Assembly: GCA_937864225.1 (NCBI GenBank)
Contig: CALMJK010000005.1
Coordinates: 310,001-374,000, forward strand
Source: an uncultured bacterium
Lineage (GTDB): Bacteria; Krumholzibacteriota; Krumholzibacteriia; LZORAL124-64-63
Length of the DNA: 64,000 bases
Direction of reading: 5' to 3'
Made by a program: the position numbers and the translations under genes. How positions within the stretch are numbered: position 1 is the stretch's first letter; each line of letters begins with the position of its first letter. The notes beneath the pieces were generated by a model. It did not search any database and had not been told where the DNA came from. It worked only from the letters and a program-made list of their open reading frames with translations. Shown piece after piece: positions 35,085 to 42,877 of the stretch.

Positions 35085-35255
35085 CACGGACTCCACCATC
35101 CTTTGTCGGCAGGGTCGGCGCAAGGCGGTCACGTTCCCCGTGCAACAAGGCCGGCGGCGGCGGGGTTCCCGCCTCGCCCGCCGCTTCCAGCCACAATCTG
35201 GCAGTTCCGGCCGCGACGGCAAGGTCAGATTTGCCGGCGCCAGCCGCTGCCTTCT

Positions 35256-35270
35256 ACCATTATAATAGTG
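35256..35270. promoter_or_regulatory. Palindromic divergent -10 region
   Basis: The 15-base sequence around CCATTATAATAGTGG contains ATTATAAT, which reads TATAAT on both strands (35261-35266 plus, 35259-35264 minus). It sits between the DUF1573 operon and the divergent unknown gene and could be a shared or mutually exclusive promoter. I see no strong -35 on either side. Confidence 0.4.
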
Positions 35271-35311
35271 GACGAGGGGGCGGGGCACGCGTGGGCAGGA
35301 GGGAGGACCGC

Positions 35312-35956
35312 TTGAGGCAGCGGGTTTGGCTCGCCCAACTCTGGGCTGAGAACCTGTTGGGAGTGCTGGCGCGGTCTCGCACGCTCTACGAGGAGACTGC
35401 CTGGTTGGTGGCTCGGAACGACCGCGCGCGGGCGCTGGCCGTCCTGCCCCTCTGTTTCCAGCAGCCGATCAAGAACCACGTCGACGCCTACCTGAGAGTC
35501 TGGGCTTACCTGCGCCCTTTCGCGGACTTTGGCGAGACCACGCAATTCTTCCGGCTGCTCCAGACCCGTGATCCCGACCTGAACCAGCACCTCTACCGCC
35601 TCGTGCTGCGGCGAGGACTCTGGTATCTGCACAACAGCCGGCTTTTCCTGGCCAACCCGTGTCCGCTTGCCCTCTGGACGGCGCATCAAGGCGTGCAAAC
35701 GCTGATCGCGCTGGAACGCTCCGGGGAAACCCTCCGGCCCTGGCCGGCCCTGGCCGCGGAACTCATGGCGCTGACGGACGGCGCGACGCTGGCGTCGCGC
35801 GCCCTGGACTCGCTGGTCCTGCTGCGCGTCGGGGATGCCTTGTACTGGAATCCGAAGCTCGCGGGGCTGCCGGCCGCGCCGTCGCTCCTGGCCCGTCTGC
35901 GCGAGGCGGGCCAGGCTATCGTGACCCCCGGCCTTCAGTCCGCGGCCGAGGCGTGA
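35312..35956 (+). CDS. Unknown cytoplasmic protein
   Basis: I do not recognise this 214-residue protein. It is mostly helical, with no signal peptide and no clear transmembrane helix. Aromatic-rich segments stand out: D-A-Y-L-R-V-W-A-Y-L-R-P-F-A-D-F and R-R-G-L-W-Y-L-H-N-S-R-L-F-L. The frame is open from 35231, but I place the start at TTG 35312 because AGGAGGGAGG (35298-35306) is the only good ribosome site; GTG 35291 is an alternative. The codon use fits the neighbours. It stands alone between a divergent operon and the M1 peptidase gene, which has its own promoter. Confidence 0.6.
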   Translation: MRQRVWLAQLWAENLLGVLARSRTLYEETAWLVARNDRARALAVLPLCFQQPIKNHVDAYLRVWAYLRPFADFGETTQFFRLLQTRDPDLNQHLYRLVLRRGLWYLHNSRLFLANPCPLALWTAHQGVQTLIALERSGETLRPWPALAAELMALTDGATLASRALDSLVLLRVGDALYWNPKLAGLPAAPSLLARLREAGQAIVTPGLQSAAEA

Positions 35957-35959
35957 GTC

Positions 35960-35976
35960 GGCGCGGCGACCGCGCC
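35960..35976 (+). terminator. Short hairpin after the unknown gene
   Basis: GGCGCGG (35960-35966) pairs with CCGCGCC (35970-35976) just after the stop codon. The loop has three bases and there is no T-tract, so this is a weak candidate. Confidence 0.35.
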
Positions 35977-35984
35977 GCGCGCCC

Positions 35985-36014
35985 TTGACCGGCGGGCCGC
36001 GTTCGCCGCACAAT
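35985..36014 (+). promoter_or_regulatory. Promoter of the M1 peptidase gene
   Basis: TTGACC (35985-35990) and CACAAT (36009-36014) are 18 bases apart. The -10 overlaps the upstream in-frame ATG at 36013, which argues for initiation at ATG 36055. Confidence 0.5.
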
Positions 36015-36054
36015 GCCGGCCCTGCGACGATTTGCCCGAGAAAGGGTTTCTGCC

Positions 36055-38115
36055 ATGCCAGGGCTGTCCGCTTTACGCCGCTCCCGCCCGGTTCTCGCGC
36101 GTTCGCCGGCGGTCGCGCTGGCGCTGGCCGTCTTCGCGGGCGCGGCTTCCGCGGCCGTCGACCCGGTCGTTGCGCCAGCCGCCGCGCCGCACGCGGCCGA
36201 TTTCGAACAGGGACGGCTGACCGCGCTGCGTTCGGCGCTCCTGGAAGTCCCCGCCAAGGTGGCCGCGGCGAGCAACCACTACGACGTCGACACGGTCGGA
36301 CTGGACCTGCGGGTCGACGTGGCGGCGCAAAGTCTGCGCGGGATGATGCGCATGCGCCTGCGCAGCAGTGTCGAATCGCTGTCCCGCGTCGTGCTCGACC
36401 TCGTCACGTCTCTCGCTGTCGATTCGGTGCTGACCGGACACGGACCAGCGACGTTCGCGCACGCGGGCGACACGCTCGACATCGCGCTGCCGGTGCCGCG
36501 ATTCAAAGGTCAGGCGGAAGAGGTCACGGTCTGGTACCACGGCACGCCCGCGCGCGAATACGACAACGGCTTCACGTTCCGGATCCATCACTATTTTACG
36601 CCTGATCCCTACGACGACGGTCCCATCGCCGCGTCGATCAGCGAACCGCAGTACGCCCATTTCTGGTGGCCCTGCAAGGACCGCCCCGACGACAAATTCA
36701 TCAGCTCGGTCGCGGTCACCGTGCCCGACAGTCTGGTGGCGGTCTCGAACGGCGTGCTGCGCGGACAGTCGACGCCCGAGCCCGGCTGGATCCGTTGGGC
36801 CTGGGAGTGCCTGAACCCGATCGCAACATACCTGGTGTCGGTCGCGATCAGCGACTACGTGACGTTCGGCGAGACCTGCACGACTCCCGCCGCGGGACCG
36901 ATTCCGATCCAGCATTGGGTGTTCGAGGCGGATCGCGCGCGCGCGGAGATCGATTTCGCCCCCCTGTGCGACATGATCGCGTTTCTGGAGGATCGTTGCG
37001 GCGCCTATCCGTTCGCGAACGAGAAATACGGCCACGCCGAATTCCTCTGGAGCGGTGCGATGGAACATCAGACCGCGACCAGCTACGGGGCCGTGCTGCT
37101 GCCCGGCAACAACGCTTATGACACGATTCTTTTGCACGAGCTGGCGCATCAATGGTTCGGCGACCTCGTCACGCCGCGGGAATGGGCCGACGTGTGGTTG
37201 AACGAAGGCTTCGCGACCTACTGCGAGGCGCTCTGGCGCGAGCACCTGGAAGGCCAGGCCGGCTATCTCGAATTCATGCACGACCACCGCAGCGCCACCG
37301 ATTGGTCCGGGGAGAGCACGGTCTACGATCCTTTTCCCATTTTCCCGGGCCGCGTCATCTACGACAAGGGCGCGTGGATCCTGCACATGCTGCGCGATCG
37401 CCTGGGTGACGTCGCATTCTTCGCCTTCGTGGACGACTGGCTGCACGCCGGCGGACGGGAATACGGGACGGCGCGCACGGAGGATTTGATCGCGCTGGCG
37501 GGCGCGCACGCGGGCCAGGACCTGGCTCTCTTCTTCCGCCCGTGGCTGGACACCGACGAGGTGCCGCAGCTGCTCATGCAGTGCGATCTGCTTACGGAAG
37601 AGGGCGACGCGGGCACCACCGTGCGGCTGACTCTTGCGCAGGTCCAGCCCACGCTGTTCGACAATGTTTACCCGGTTCGCGTGACCACGCCGCTGGGTCC
37701 GGAATTCTTCGCGGTGCGGCTGGATCAGCGGGAGCAGCAGTTCACCCACGAGACGCTTCATCCGGTCACGGCGGTCGATCTCGATCCCGACGGACGCGTG
37801 ATCTGGCGGATCGCGACGACCGCGCCGGGCGCGGGGGGGATCGTCGCGATCTACCCGAATCCCGCGAGCACGGGGCCGGTGTCGATCGCGTTCCGCCTGA
37901 TCGAAGAGGTCGACATCGTGCTCAGGATCTACGATGCGCGCGGCCGTCTGGTGCGGGAAATCGGGGGAGGCACGCTGGCGCCCAACCTGGCGGGACACGT
38001 CTTAGCGTGGGACGGACACGACGGCGGTGGGCGCCGCGCCGCTTCGGGAGTCTATTGGGCGCGGCTGGACATGGGCGGGCGCCAGTCCGTGCGCCGATTC
38101 GCCCTCGTGCGCTGA
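36055..38115 (+). CDS. Exported M1-family aminopeptidase with FlgD-like C-terminal domain
   Basis: This 686-residue zinc aminopeptidase has a signal peptide (residues 1-33), an M1 N-terminal beta domain, the substrate motif G-A-M-E-H (334-338, the GAMEN equivalent), and the catalytic H-E-L-A-H-Q-W (His361, Glu362, His365) with Glu384 in W-L-N-E-G-F. It lacks the large C-terminal helical domain of ePepN and instead ends with a FlgD-Ig-like domain (Y-P-N-P-A-S-T-G-P ... F-A-L-V-R) for surface sorting. GAAAGGG precedes ATG 36055. It probably trims peptides outside the cell for nutrition. Confidence 0.93.
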   Translation: MPGLSALRRSRPVLARSPAVALALAVFAGAASAAVDPVVAPAAAPHAADFEQGRLTALRSALLEVPAKVAAASNHYDVDTVGLDLRVDVAAQSLRGMMRMRLRSSVESLSRVVLDLVTSLAVDSVLTGHGPATFAHAGDTLDIALPVPRFKGQAEEVTVWYHGTPAREYDNGFTFRIHHYFTPDPYDDGPIAASISEPQYAHFWWPCKDRPDDKFISSVAVTVPDSLVAVSNGVLRGQSTPEPGWIRWAWECLNPIATYLVSVAISDYVTFGETCTTPAAGPIPIQHWVFEADRARAEIDFAPLCDMIAFLEDRCGAYPFANEKYGHAEFLWSGAMEHQTATSYGAVLLPGNNAYDTILLHELAHQWFGDLVTPREWADVWLNEGFATYCEALWREHLEGQAGYLEFMHDHRSATDWSGESTVYDPFPIFPGRVIYDKGAWILHMLRDRLGDVAFFAFVDDWLHAGGREYGTARTEDLIALAGAHAGQDLALFFRPWLDTDEVPQLLMQCDLLTEEGDAGTTVRLTLAQVQPTLFDNVYPVRVTTPLGPEFFAVRLDQREQQFTHETLHPVTAVDLDPDGRVIWRIATTAPGAGGIVAIYPNPASTGPVSIAFRLIEEVDIVLRIYDARGRLVREIGGGTLAPNLAGHVLAWDGHDGGGRRAASGVYWARLDMGGRQSVRRFALVR

Positions 38116-38126
38116 GGGGACGGGTC

Positions 38127-38357
38127 GTGCCGTTGTTCGATTTCCATTGCCGCAAGTGCGGCGCCGATTTCGAGGAACTCGTGGCGGCGAGCGGGGAGGC
38201 GGCGGCGTGTCCGGACTGTGGGTCGCGCCGCGTCCAGAGGCGGCCGTCCGCCTTCGCCGTCACCGGCGAGGCCAGGCAGGCGGGGGGAAACGCCGGCTGC
38301 TCCGGCTGCTCCGCCCGCGCCGGCGGGCGCGGATGCGCGGGATGCGGCCATCACTGA
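38127..38357 (+). CDS. FmdB-family zinc ribbon protein
   Basis: This 76-residue protein begins P-L-F-D-F-H-C-R-K-C-G, the FmdB signature, with a second C-P-D-C pair completing a zinc ribbon. A C-terminal C-S-G-C and C-A-G-C-G-H-H add further Cys, a common tail in this family. The function is unknown; a regulatory or metal-handling role is usually assumed. The likely start is GTG 38127, 11 bases after the peptidase stop with GAGGGG between. It converges on gatD with a 17-base gap. Confidence 0.85.
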   Translation: MPLFDFHCRKCGADFEELVAASGEAAACPDCGSRRVQRRPSAFAVTGEARQAGGNAGCSGCSARAGGRGCAGCGHH

Positions 38358-38374
38358 AAGTCGTCGGGCGCCGG

Positions 38375-39760
38375 TCACTTCCAGTATTGAGAGATGAAGG
38401 CGTCCACTTCGGGGATTCCGCCCTGCAGGATCAAGTAGCCGTTGTGGGGCTCGCGCTCGGTGATCTCGCCCGCGATCGGCGTGAGCATGAGGCGCTGGAC
38501 CTCCCGCGGATCTGAGCTCTGTCCCAACGCCCAGCCCAGCTTCACGTAGGCCACCTCGGGCAACATGTTGGCCGCCGGCACCACGCCCAACTCCATGATC
38601 TCGCGACCCGTTTCGTAGACGTACATCTGAACGTAGCCCCACAGCGTCTGGACCGTCATGAACATCGAGACGCCTGCGTCCTTCGCCCGCTGCAGCGCGG
38701 GGTAGAGCGGCCGGTTCACGTGCCCGAGACCGGTGCCCGCGATGATGATGCCCCTGTAGCCGTGGTCCACGAGCGAGTCGATGATGTCCGGCTTCATGGC
38801 CGGGTAGTAGTAGACGATCGCGACGCGGTCGTCGAAGGCGGTATTGAGCTTCACGGCGCGGTCTTCGCGACGGCGGCGATAGTCGGCGCGAAATGGCAGG
38901 ACTCCCTGCGAGTCCACGCGGGCGAGCGGGATGTCTCCGATCGTGCGGAAGGTCGAGCGGTAGCTCGAATGCATCTTGCGGACGCGGGTGCCGCGGTGCA
39001 GCAGGCCGTACTGGTCGCTGGTCGGCCCGAACATGCACACCATGACCTCGGCGATGTCGCTGGTGGCCGCCGTGCGCGCGGCGTTGATCAGGTTGATGGC
39101 GGCATCGGAGGAGGGACGGTCGCTCGATCTCTGGCTGCCCACCATGACGACGGGCACGGGCAGGTCCTGCAGCATGAACGACAGCACGGCCGCCGTGTGA
39201 TGCATGGTGTCGGTGCCATGGCCGATGACCACTCCGGCGACGCCCTTCTCGATCTCGCGCGCGACGGCCTCGGCGGTGCCGATCCACTGCTCGGGCCCCA
39301 TGTTCTCGCTGAACACGCCGTACAGTTTTTCGGTCTCCAGATTGCAGACGTCGGCCAGCTCCGGGACCGAACCGTACAGTTCACCCGGGGAGAAAGCGGG
39401 GATCACCGCGCCCGTGCGGTAGTCGAGGCGGCTGGCGATCGTGCCGCCCGTGCCGAACAGCTTCACGCGGGGCTTGCCCGGATCGTACGGGAATTCCTTC
39501 TCGGGGATTTTGTACTGCGCGATCTTGCGGCCGTGCACCTCGATGCTCCGCACCGTCGCGTGGTGCAGCCCGACGTTGTAGCCCGTCGCCAGCTTGAGCA
39601 CGATGTGTTCGGGGTCGGCCGTCTCGCTGCGAGGCAGAATCAAGCCGGCGAAGTCGCCGCGCGTCGTGTGGATCGTGACCTGGCTCCAGACCATGGCGCC
39701 GTGTTCCTGCAGGACGCCCAGCGTGGGCGGCCGGTAACCCTTCCAGTCCTCGCCGTTCAC
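38375..39760 (-). CDS. gatD: Glutamyl-tRNA(Gln) amidotransferase subunit D (archaeal type)
   Basis: This 461-residue subunit is the glutaminase half of GatDE, releasing ammonia from glutamine for amidation of Glu-tRNA(Gln). It has the GatD-specific N-terminal SH3-like domain (about 1-95), then an L-asparaginase fold with the catalytic residues visible: Thr107 in G-T-G-G-T-I-A-S, Thr183-Asp184 in H-G-T-D-T, and Lys262 in R-G-T-R-V-R-K-M-H. The open frame extends far upstream inside gatE, but GTG 39760 overlaps the gatE stop as GTGA and begins GatD homology. GatDE is described as an archaeal enzyme, so this is an unusual find in a bacterium-like context. Confidence 0.9.
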   Translation of the reverse strand: MNGEDWKGYRPPTLGVLQEHGAMVWSQVTIHTTRGDFAGLILPRSETADPEHIVLKLATGYNVGLHHATVRSIEVHGRKIAQYKIPEKEFPYDPGKPRVKLFGTGGTIASRLDYRTGAVIPAFSPGELYGSVPELADVCNLETEKLYGVFSENMGPEQWIGTAEAVAREIEKGVAGVVIGHGTDTMHHTAAVLSFMLQDLPVPVVMVGSQRSSDRPSSDAAINLINAARTAATSDIAEVMVCMFGPTSDQYGLLHRGTRVRKMHSSYRSTFRTIGDIPLARVDSQGVLPFRADYRRRREDRAVKLNTAFDDRVAIVYYYPAMKPDIIDSLVDHGYRGIIIAGTGLGHVNRPLYPALQRAKDAGVSMFMTVQTLWGYVQMYVYETGREIMELGVVPAANMLPEVAYVKLGWALGQSSDPREVQRLMLTPIAGEITEREPHNGYLILQGGIPEVDAFISQYWK

Positions 39761-41664
39761 GACCGCGCCTCCTTCACGATGTCCCGCGCGAGACGGCCCG
39801 GTACGCGGCCGCGCAGCGCGCGCATCACGTGCCCCATGATCCACTCCTCGCGCTGGCGCGGCTGCGCCGGTCCGCCCGCGGGCAGCTCGGCCAGGGCTGC
39901 GGCCACGCGGCGGCGCCCGTCGGACTCGGCGGCCGCCGGCGGCGGCTCGTCGGCGCCGGTCGCCACCCCCTCGGGCAGGATCTCGCCGCGGGCCAGCCGG
40001 TCGATCGTTCGTTCCCACCAGGCGGGATCGACGGCGTCGTCGGCGGGGCGCGCGCAGCGGCGATCGAGCAGCAGCGAGGCGAGCTGCTGCGGCTTCAAAC
40101 GCTCGCTCGCGGTCAAGCGCGGCGCGAGGCGCGTGAACAGAGGCCAAGCGGCGTGGCGCGACAGCCGTTCGGCCAGGTCTTCTCCCACGCCCAGCTCGTG
40201 CAGGCGCTCGCGCCGTCGCCAGGGCGGCTCCGGCAGGTCGGCTGCGATCGCCTGCAGGCGCGACTCGGCCACCTGCACCGGCGGCAGGTCGGTGTCCGGG
40301 TACATGCGGTTCGGCCCGGGCAGGATCCGCTCGAAGCCGTTGGTTCCGTCGTCGAGCAGCTGCCTGGTTTCCGACGGCACTCCCTGCGTCGCCTCGCGCG
40401 CGCGCAGCACGATCTCGCGGCAGGCGGTCGCGACGTCCTCGGCGCGCCCCCACACGACGATCACCGGCGTCTCGGCCGAGACGTTGCAGGCCTTGGCCAC
40501 GCGGCTCCACTCGAGGCTTCCCAGCGTGCCTTCCTGGGTCGAACAGACGAGGTTCGGCAGTTCGTCGAGGCAGGCGATCACGCGCACGCGGTCGGAGAAT
40601 TCCCGCAGGAAGGTCGTGCGCGGCTGCGTCGGCGCGTCCAGCAGGCCGGCGAAGCCCGGCAGGGGCACTGCGGTCGCCACGGCGCCGCCCTCGAGCGCCT
40701 GACGGATGAACTGGCAACCGGTGCCCCGCACCACTGCGGTGACGTCGACGAAGCGCTCGCGGAGCGATTCGGCGCTCACGCCGCGCGCGCGCAGGGCGTC
40801 GCGGATCGCCAGCAGCGCGCGCTGGCGCAGCGCCTCGCTGTGCACGAGCGCCGGGATCGCGCGCAGGCTGTGCACGCCCTTGACCTCGATCCGGGTGCCG
40901 CCAGCGATGCTCACGTTCACGTCTTGACGGGCCGCGCCGGCGCCCGTGCGCACCAGTCCCGTCACGCGCACGAGACGACGCAGGAGCTGTCCCACGTCGG
41001 CCGCCTCCTCCGGCGTGGTCATGTCCGGCTCGGTCACGGTCTCGATGAGGGGCATGCCCAGCCGGTCGGTGCGGTACGTACGGGTGTGCCCACTGTCGGC
41101 GACCTCGCGGCAGGAATCCTCCTCGATCGCGAGCTGGCGGATCCCGATTCTCCGTCCCCGCAACGGGACGTGGCCGCTCACTCCCACGATGGCCGTGCGC
41201 TGGAATCCGGTCGGGATGCTCCCGTCCAGGTACTGTTTGCGCGCGATGTGGACCTCGCTCACGAGCTGGCAGTTGAGCAGCAAGGCGATGGCGATCGCGC
41301 GCTCGAGGGCTTCGGCGTTCAGCTCGAACGGCGGCGCGTCGTCCATCTCGTACGTGCAGACCGTCTCGTTGCGGAGCAGGTAGATGATCTGCTTGCGCGT
41401 CTTGAATTCCATGAGGGCCGTGCCGTCGTACTCGCCCAGTTCCGAAAGAGTCGGCCGCATGTGGCGCAGGATTTCGGCGTCGTGCTCGGGCGCGTATCGC
41501 CCCGCCGGACAGCGGCAGAACAGCTTGCGGGTCGTCAACAGCTGCTGGTGGATCTCGAGCCCCACCTTCAGGCCCAGCTCGCGGTACCGCTCCGGCGGCC
41601 ACTGGCCGTAGGCCGGCAGAGGACCGCGCAAGCGCGGATCGTCGATGGGAAGGTCCTGCGACAT
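39757..41664 (-). CDS. gatE: Glutamyl-tRNA(Gln) amidotransferase subunit E (archaeal type)
   Basis: This 635-residue subunit binds tRNA and carries out the kinase/transamidase step, as GatB does in GatCAB. Motifs shared with the GatB/GatE family include G-L-K-V-G-L-E-I-H-Q-Q-L, T-Y-E-M-D-D-A-P-P, Q-L-A-I-E-E-D-S-C-R, D-R-L-G-M-P-L-I-E-T and G-A-A-R-Q-D-V-N-V-S-I. After I-E-V-K-G-V an insert of about 120 residues (F-L-R-E-F-S-D-R-V-R and nearby) matches the GAD domain that distinguishes GatE from GatB. The C-terminal YqeY-like tail is present. ATG 41664 is chosen over a frame open to 41790; homology starts shortly after. A promoter lies at 41733-41760. Confidence 0.93.
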   Translation of the reverse strand: MSQDLPIDDPRLRGPLPAYGQWPPERYRELGLKVGLEIHQQLLTTRKLFCRCPAGRYAPEHDAEILRHMRPTLSELGEYDGTALMEFKTRKQIIYLLRNETVCTYEMDDAPPFELNAEALERAIAIALLLNCQLVSEVHIARKQYLDGSIPTGFQRTAIVGVSGHVPLRGRRIGIRQLAIEEDSCREVADSGHTRTYRTDRLGMPLIETVTEPDMTTPEEAADVGQLLRRLVRVTGLVRTGAGAARQDVNVSIAGGTRIEVKGVHSLRAIPALVHSEALRQRALLAIRDALRARGVSAESLRERFVDVTAVVRGTGCQFIRQALEGGAVATAVPLPGFAGLLDAPTQPRTTFLREFSDRVRVIACLDELPNLVCSTQEGTLGSLEWSRVAKACNVSAETPVIVVWGRAEDVATACREIVLRAREATQGVPSETRQLLDDGTNGFERILPGPNRMYPDTDLPPVQVAESRLQAIAADLPEPPWRRRERLHELGVGEDLAERLSRHAAWPLFTRLAPRLTASERLKPQQLASLLLDRRCARPADDAVDPAWWERTIDRLARGEILPEGVATGADEPPPAAAESDGRRRVAAALAELPAGGPAQPRQREEWIMGHVMRALRGRVPGRLARDIVKEARS

Positions 41665-41699
41665 GGGCACCGCCCGGGCAGATGGAGTGGAGACGGGGC

Positions 41700-41717
41700 G
41701 GGCGGCAGGCGCCGCCC
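41700..41717. repeat. Hairpin in the gatE leader
   Basis: GGGCGGC (41700-41706) pairs with GCCGCCC (41711-41717) across an AGGC loop, roughly 36-53 bases ahead of the gatE start and downstream of its predicted transcription start. Confidence 0.35.
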
Positions 41718-41732
41718 CCCTGCGACCGGTCA

Positions 41733-41760
41733 AATATAGGGGGGGAATGAGGCGGGTCCA
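41733..41760 (-). promoter_or_regulatory. Promoter of gatED
   Basis: Minus-strand TGGACC (41755-41760) and TATATT (41733-41738) are spaced 16 bases apart, about 70 bases upstream of gatE. Confidence 0.45.
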
Positions 41761-41815
41761 GTTAAAGGTCGCGCGACAACTCCTTGCCAAACATCTCTTT
41801 GCGCCGTGTTTCGCT

Positions 41816-42808
41816 TCACCAGCGTATCAGGTTGGCTCCCCAGGTGAAGCCCGAGCCGAAGGCCACGAGCACGACCAGGTCGCCCCGGTGGATCCTGCCC
41901 GCGCGCGCGGCCTCGCTCAGTGCGATGGGAATCGAGGCGGCGGTGGTGTTGCCGTAGCGCTCGATGTTGGAGTACACGCGCGAGGAATCGACCCCCAGCC
42001 GGCGCGTGACCATCTCCGTTATGCGCTGGTTGGCCTGGTGCGGGATGAACAGCGCCACATCGTCCTTGGCGACGCCCGCCGCGGCGAGCACCTCCTCGAT
42101 GGCCTCGCAGAAGCGGCGGATGGCGTGCTGGAACACGGCGCGCCCGTTCATGTGAGGATATTGTCGCGCCTGGGCGAGCAGGTCGTCGTTCAGGCGCCCT
42201 TGCACGAGGGCGGTAGGCACTTCGCACCAAAGCTCTCGGGCGAACTCTCCCTGACTGTGCAGGACGCTGGCCAGCACGCCGCGCTCGCCCGTTTCGGCGC
42301 TCAGGACGGCGGCGCCGGCGCCGTCTCCGAACAGCACGGCCACGTCGCGGCCGCGCGTGCTGACATCGAGGCCCGTCGAGTGGATCTCAGAGCCGACGAC
42401 GAGCACGGTGCGCGCCGTGCCCGCGCGGATGAATCCGTCGGCCGCCGCGATGCCGTACACGAAGCCGGTGCACTGGTTTCGGATGTCCAGAGCGCCGACC
42501 GTGTCGATGCCCAGCGCGTGCTGCAGGAACGGCCCGTTGCCCGGGAAGGCATGGTCGGGATTGATGGTCGCGTAGACGATCAGGTCGATCGCCGCAGGCG
42601 GGAGGCCCGCGTCGTCGAGCGCCAGGCGGGATGCCGCCAGCGCCAGTTCGGTGCCGCTCTGGCCGGGCCGCACCCAGCGCCGCTCGGCGATGCCGCTGCG
42701 TTCGCGGATCCACGCGTCGGTCGTGTCCATCAGCTGCGCGAGATCGTCGTTGGTGACGATCCGCTCCGGCACGTGATGCCCGACCCCGATGACGGCCGCT
42801 CTGGGCAT
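41816..42808 (-). CDS. fabH: 3-oxoacyl-ACP synthase III (FabH)
   Basis: This 330-residue ketosynthase starts fatty-acid synthesis by condensing acetyl-CoA (or a branched acyl-CoA) with malonyl-ACP. The triad is complete: Cys113 in N-Q-C-T-G-F-V-Y-G, His in I-P-H-Q-A-N-Q-R-I and Asn in Y-G-N-T-T-A-A-S-I-P. W-I-R-E-R-S-G-I near the start is a typical FabH block. ATG 42808 has GGGAG 8 bases upstream; a longer frame to 42865 adds only a Pro/Arg-rich stretch. It is not beside other fab genes here; the nearest upstream gene is the SPOR protein. Confidence 0.93.
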   Translation of the reverse strand: MPRAAVIGVGHHVPERIVTNDDLAQLMDTTDAWIRERSGIAERRWVRPGQSGTELALAASRLALDDAGLPPAAIDLIVYATINPDHAFPGNGPFLQHALGIDTVGALDIRNQCTGFVYGIAAADGFIRAGTARTVLVVGSEIHSTGLDVSTRGRDVAVLFGDGAGAAVLSAETGERGVLASVLHSQGEFARELWCEVPTALVQGRLNDDLLAQARQYPHMNGRAVFQHAIRRFCEAIEEVLAAAGVAKDDVALFIPHQANQRITEMVTRRLGVDSSRVYSNIERYGNTTAASIPIALSEAARAGRIHRGDLVVLVAFGSGFTWGANLIRW

Positions 42809-42828
42809 GGCGAACACTCCCACTTGAG

Positions 42829-42860
42829 GCGGCCGGCGGCCAGGCGGTCGGGCCGGCCGC
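42829..42860 (-). terminator. Possible hairpin between the SPOR and fabH genes
   Basis: GCGGCCGGC (42829-42837) pairs with GCCGGCCGC (42852-42860) around a 14-base loop. It is a candidate terminator for the SPOR gene, with no T-tract. Confidence 0.35.
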
Positions 42861-42877
42861 GTCACCCGTCGCCGGCG

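Noticed and set aside
36013-38115. Earlier ATG for the M1 peptidase
   Set aside because: ATG 36013 overlaps the -10 element and has no ribosome site; ATG 36055 has GAAAGGG and a better signal peptide.
38375-41602. 1075-codon open frame that reads as an N-terminal extension of GatD
   Set aside because: The extra part is the wrong frame of gatE. GatD homology begins at GTG 39760, which overlaps the gatE stop.
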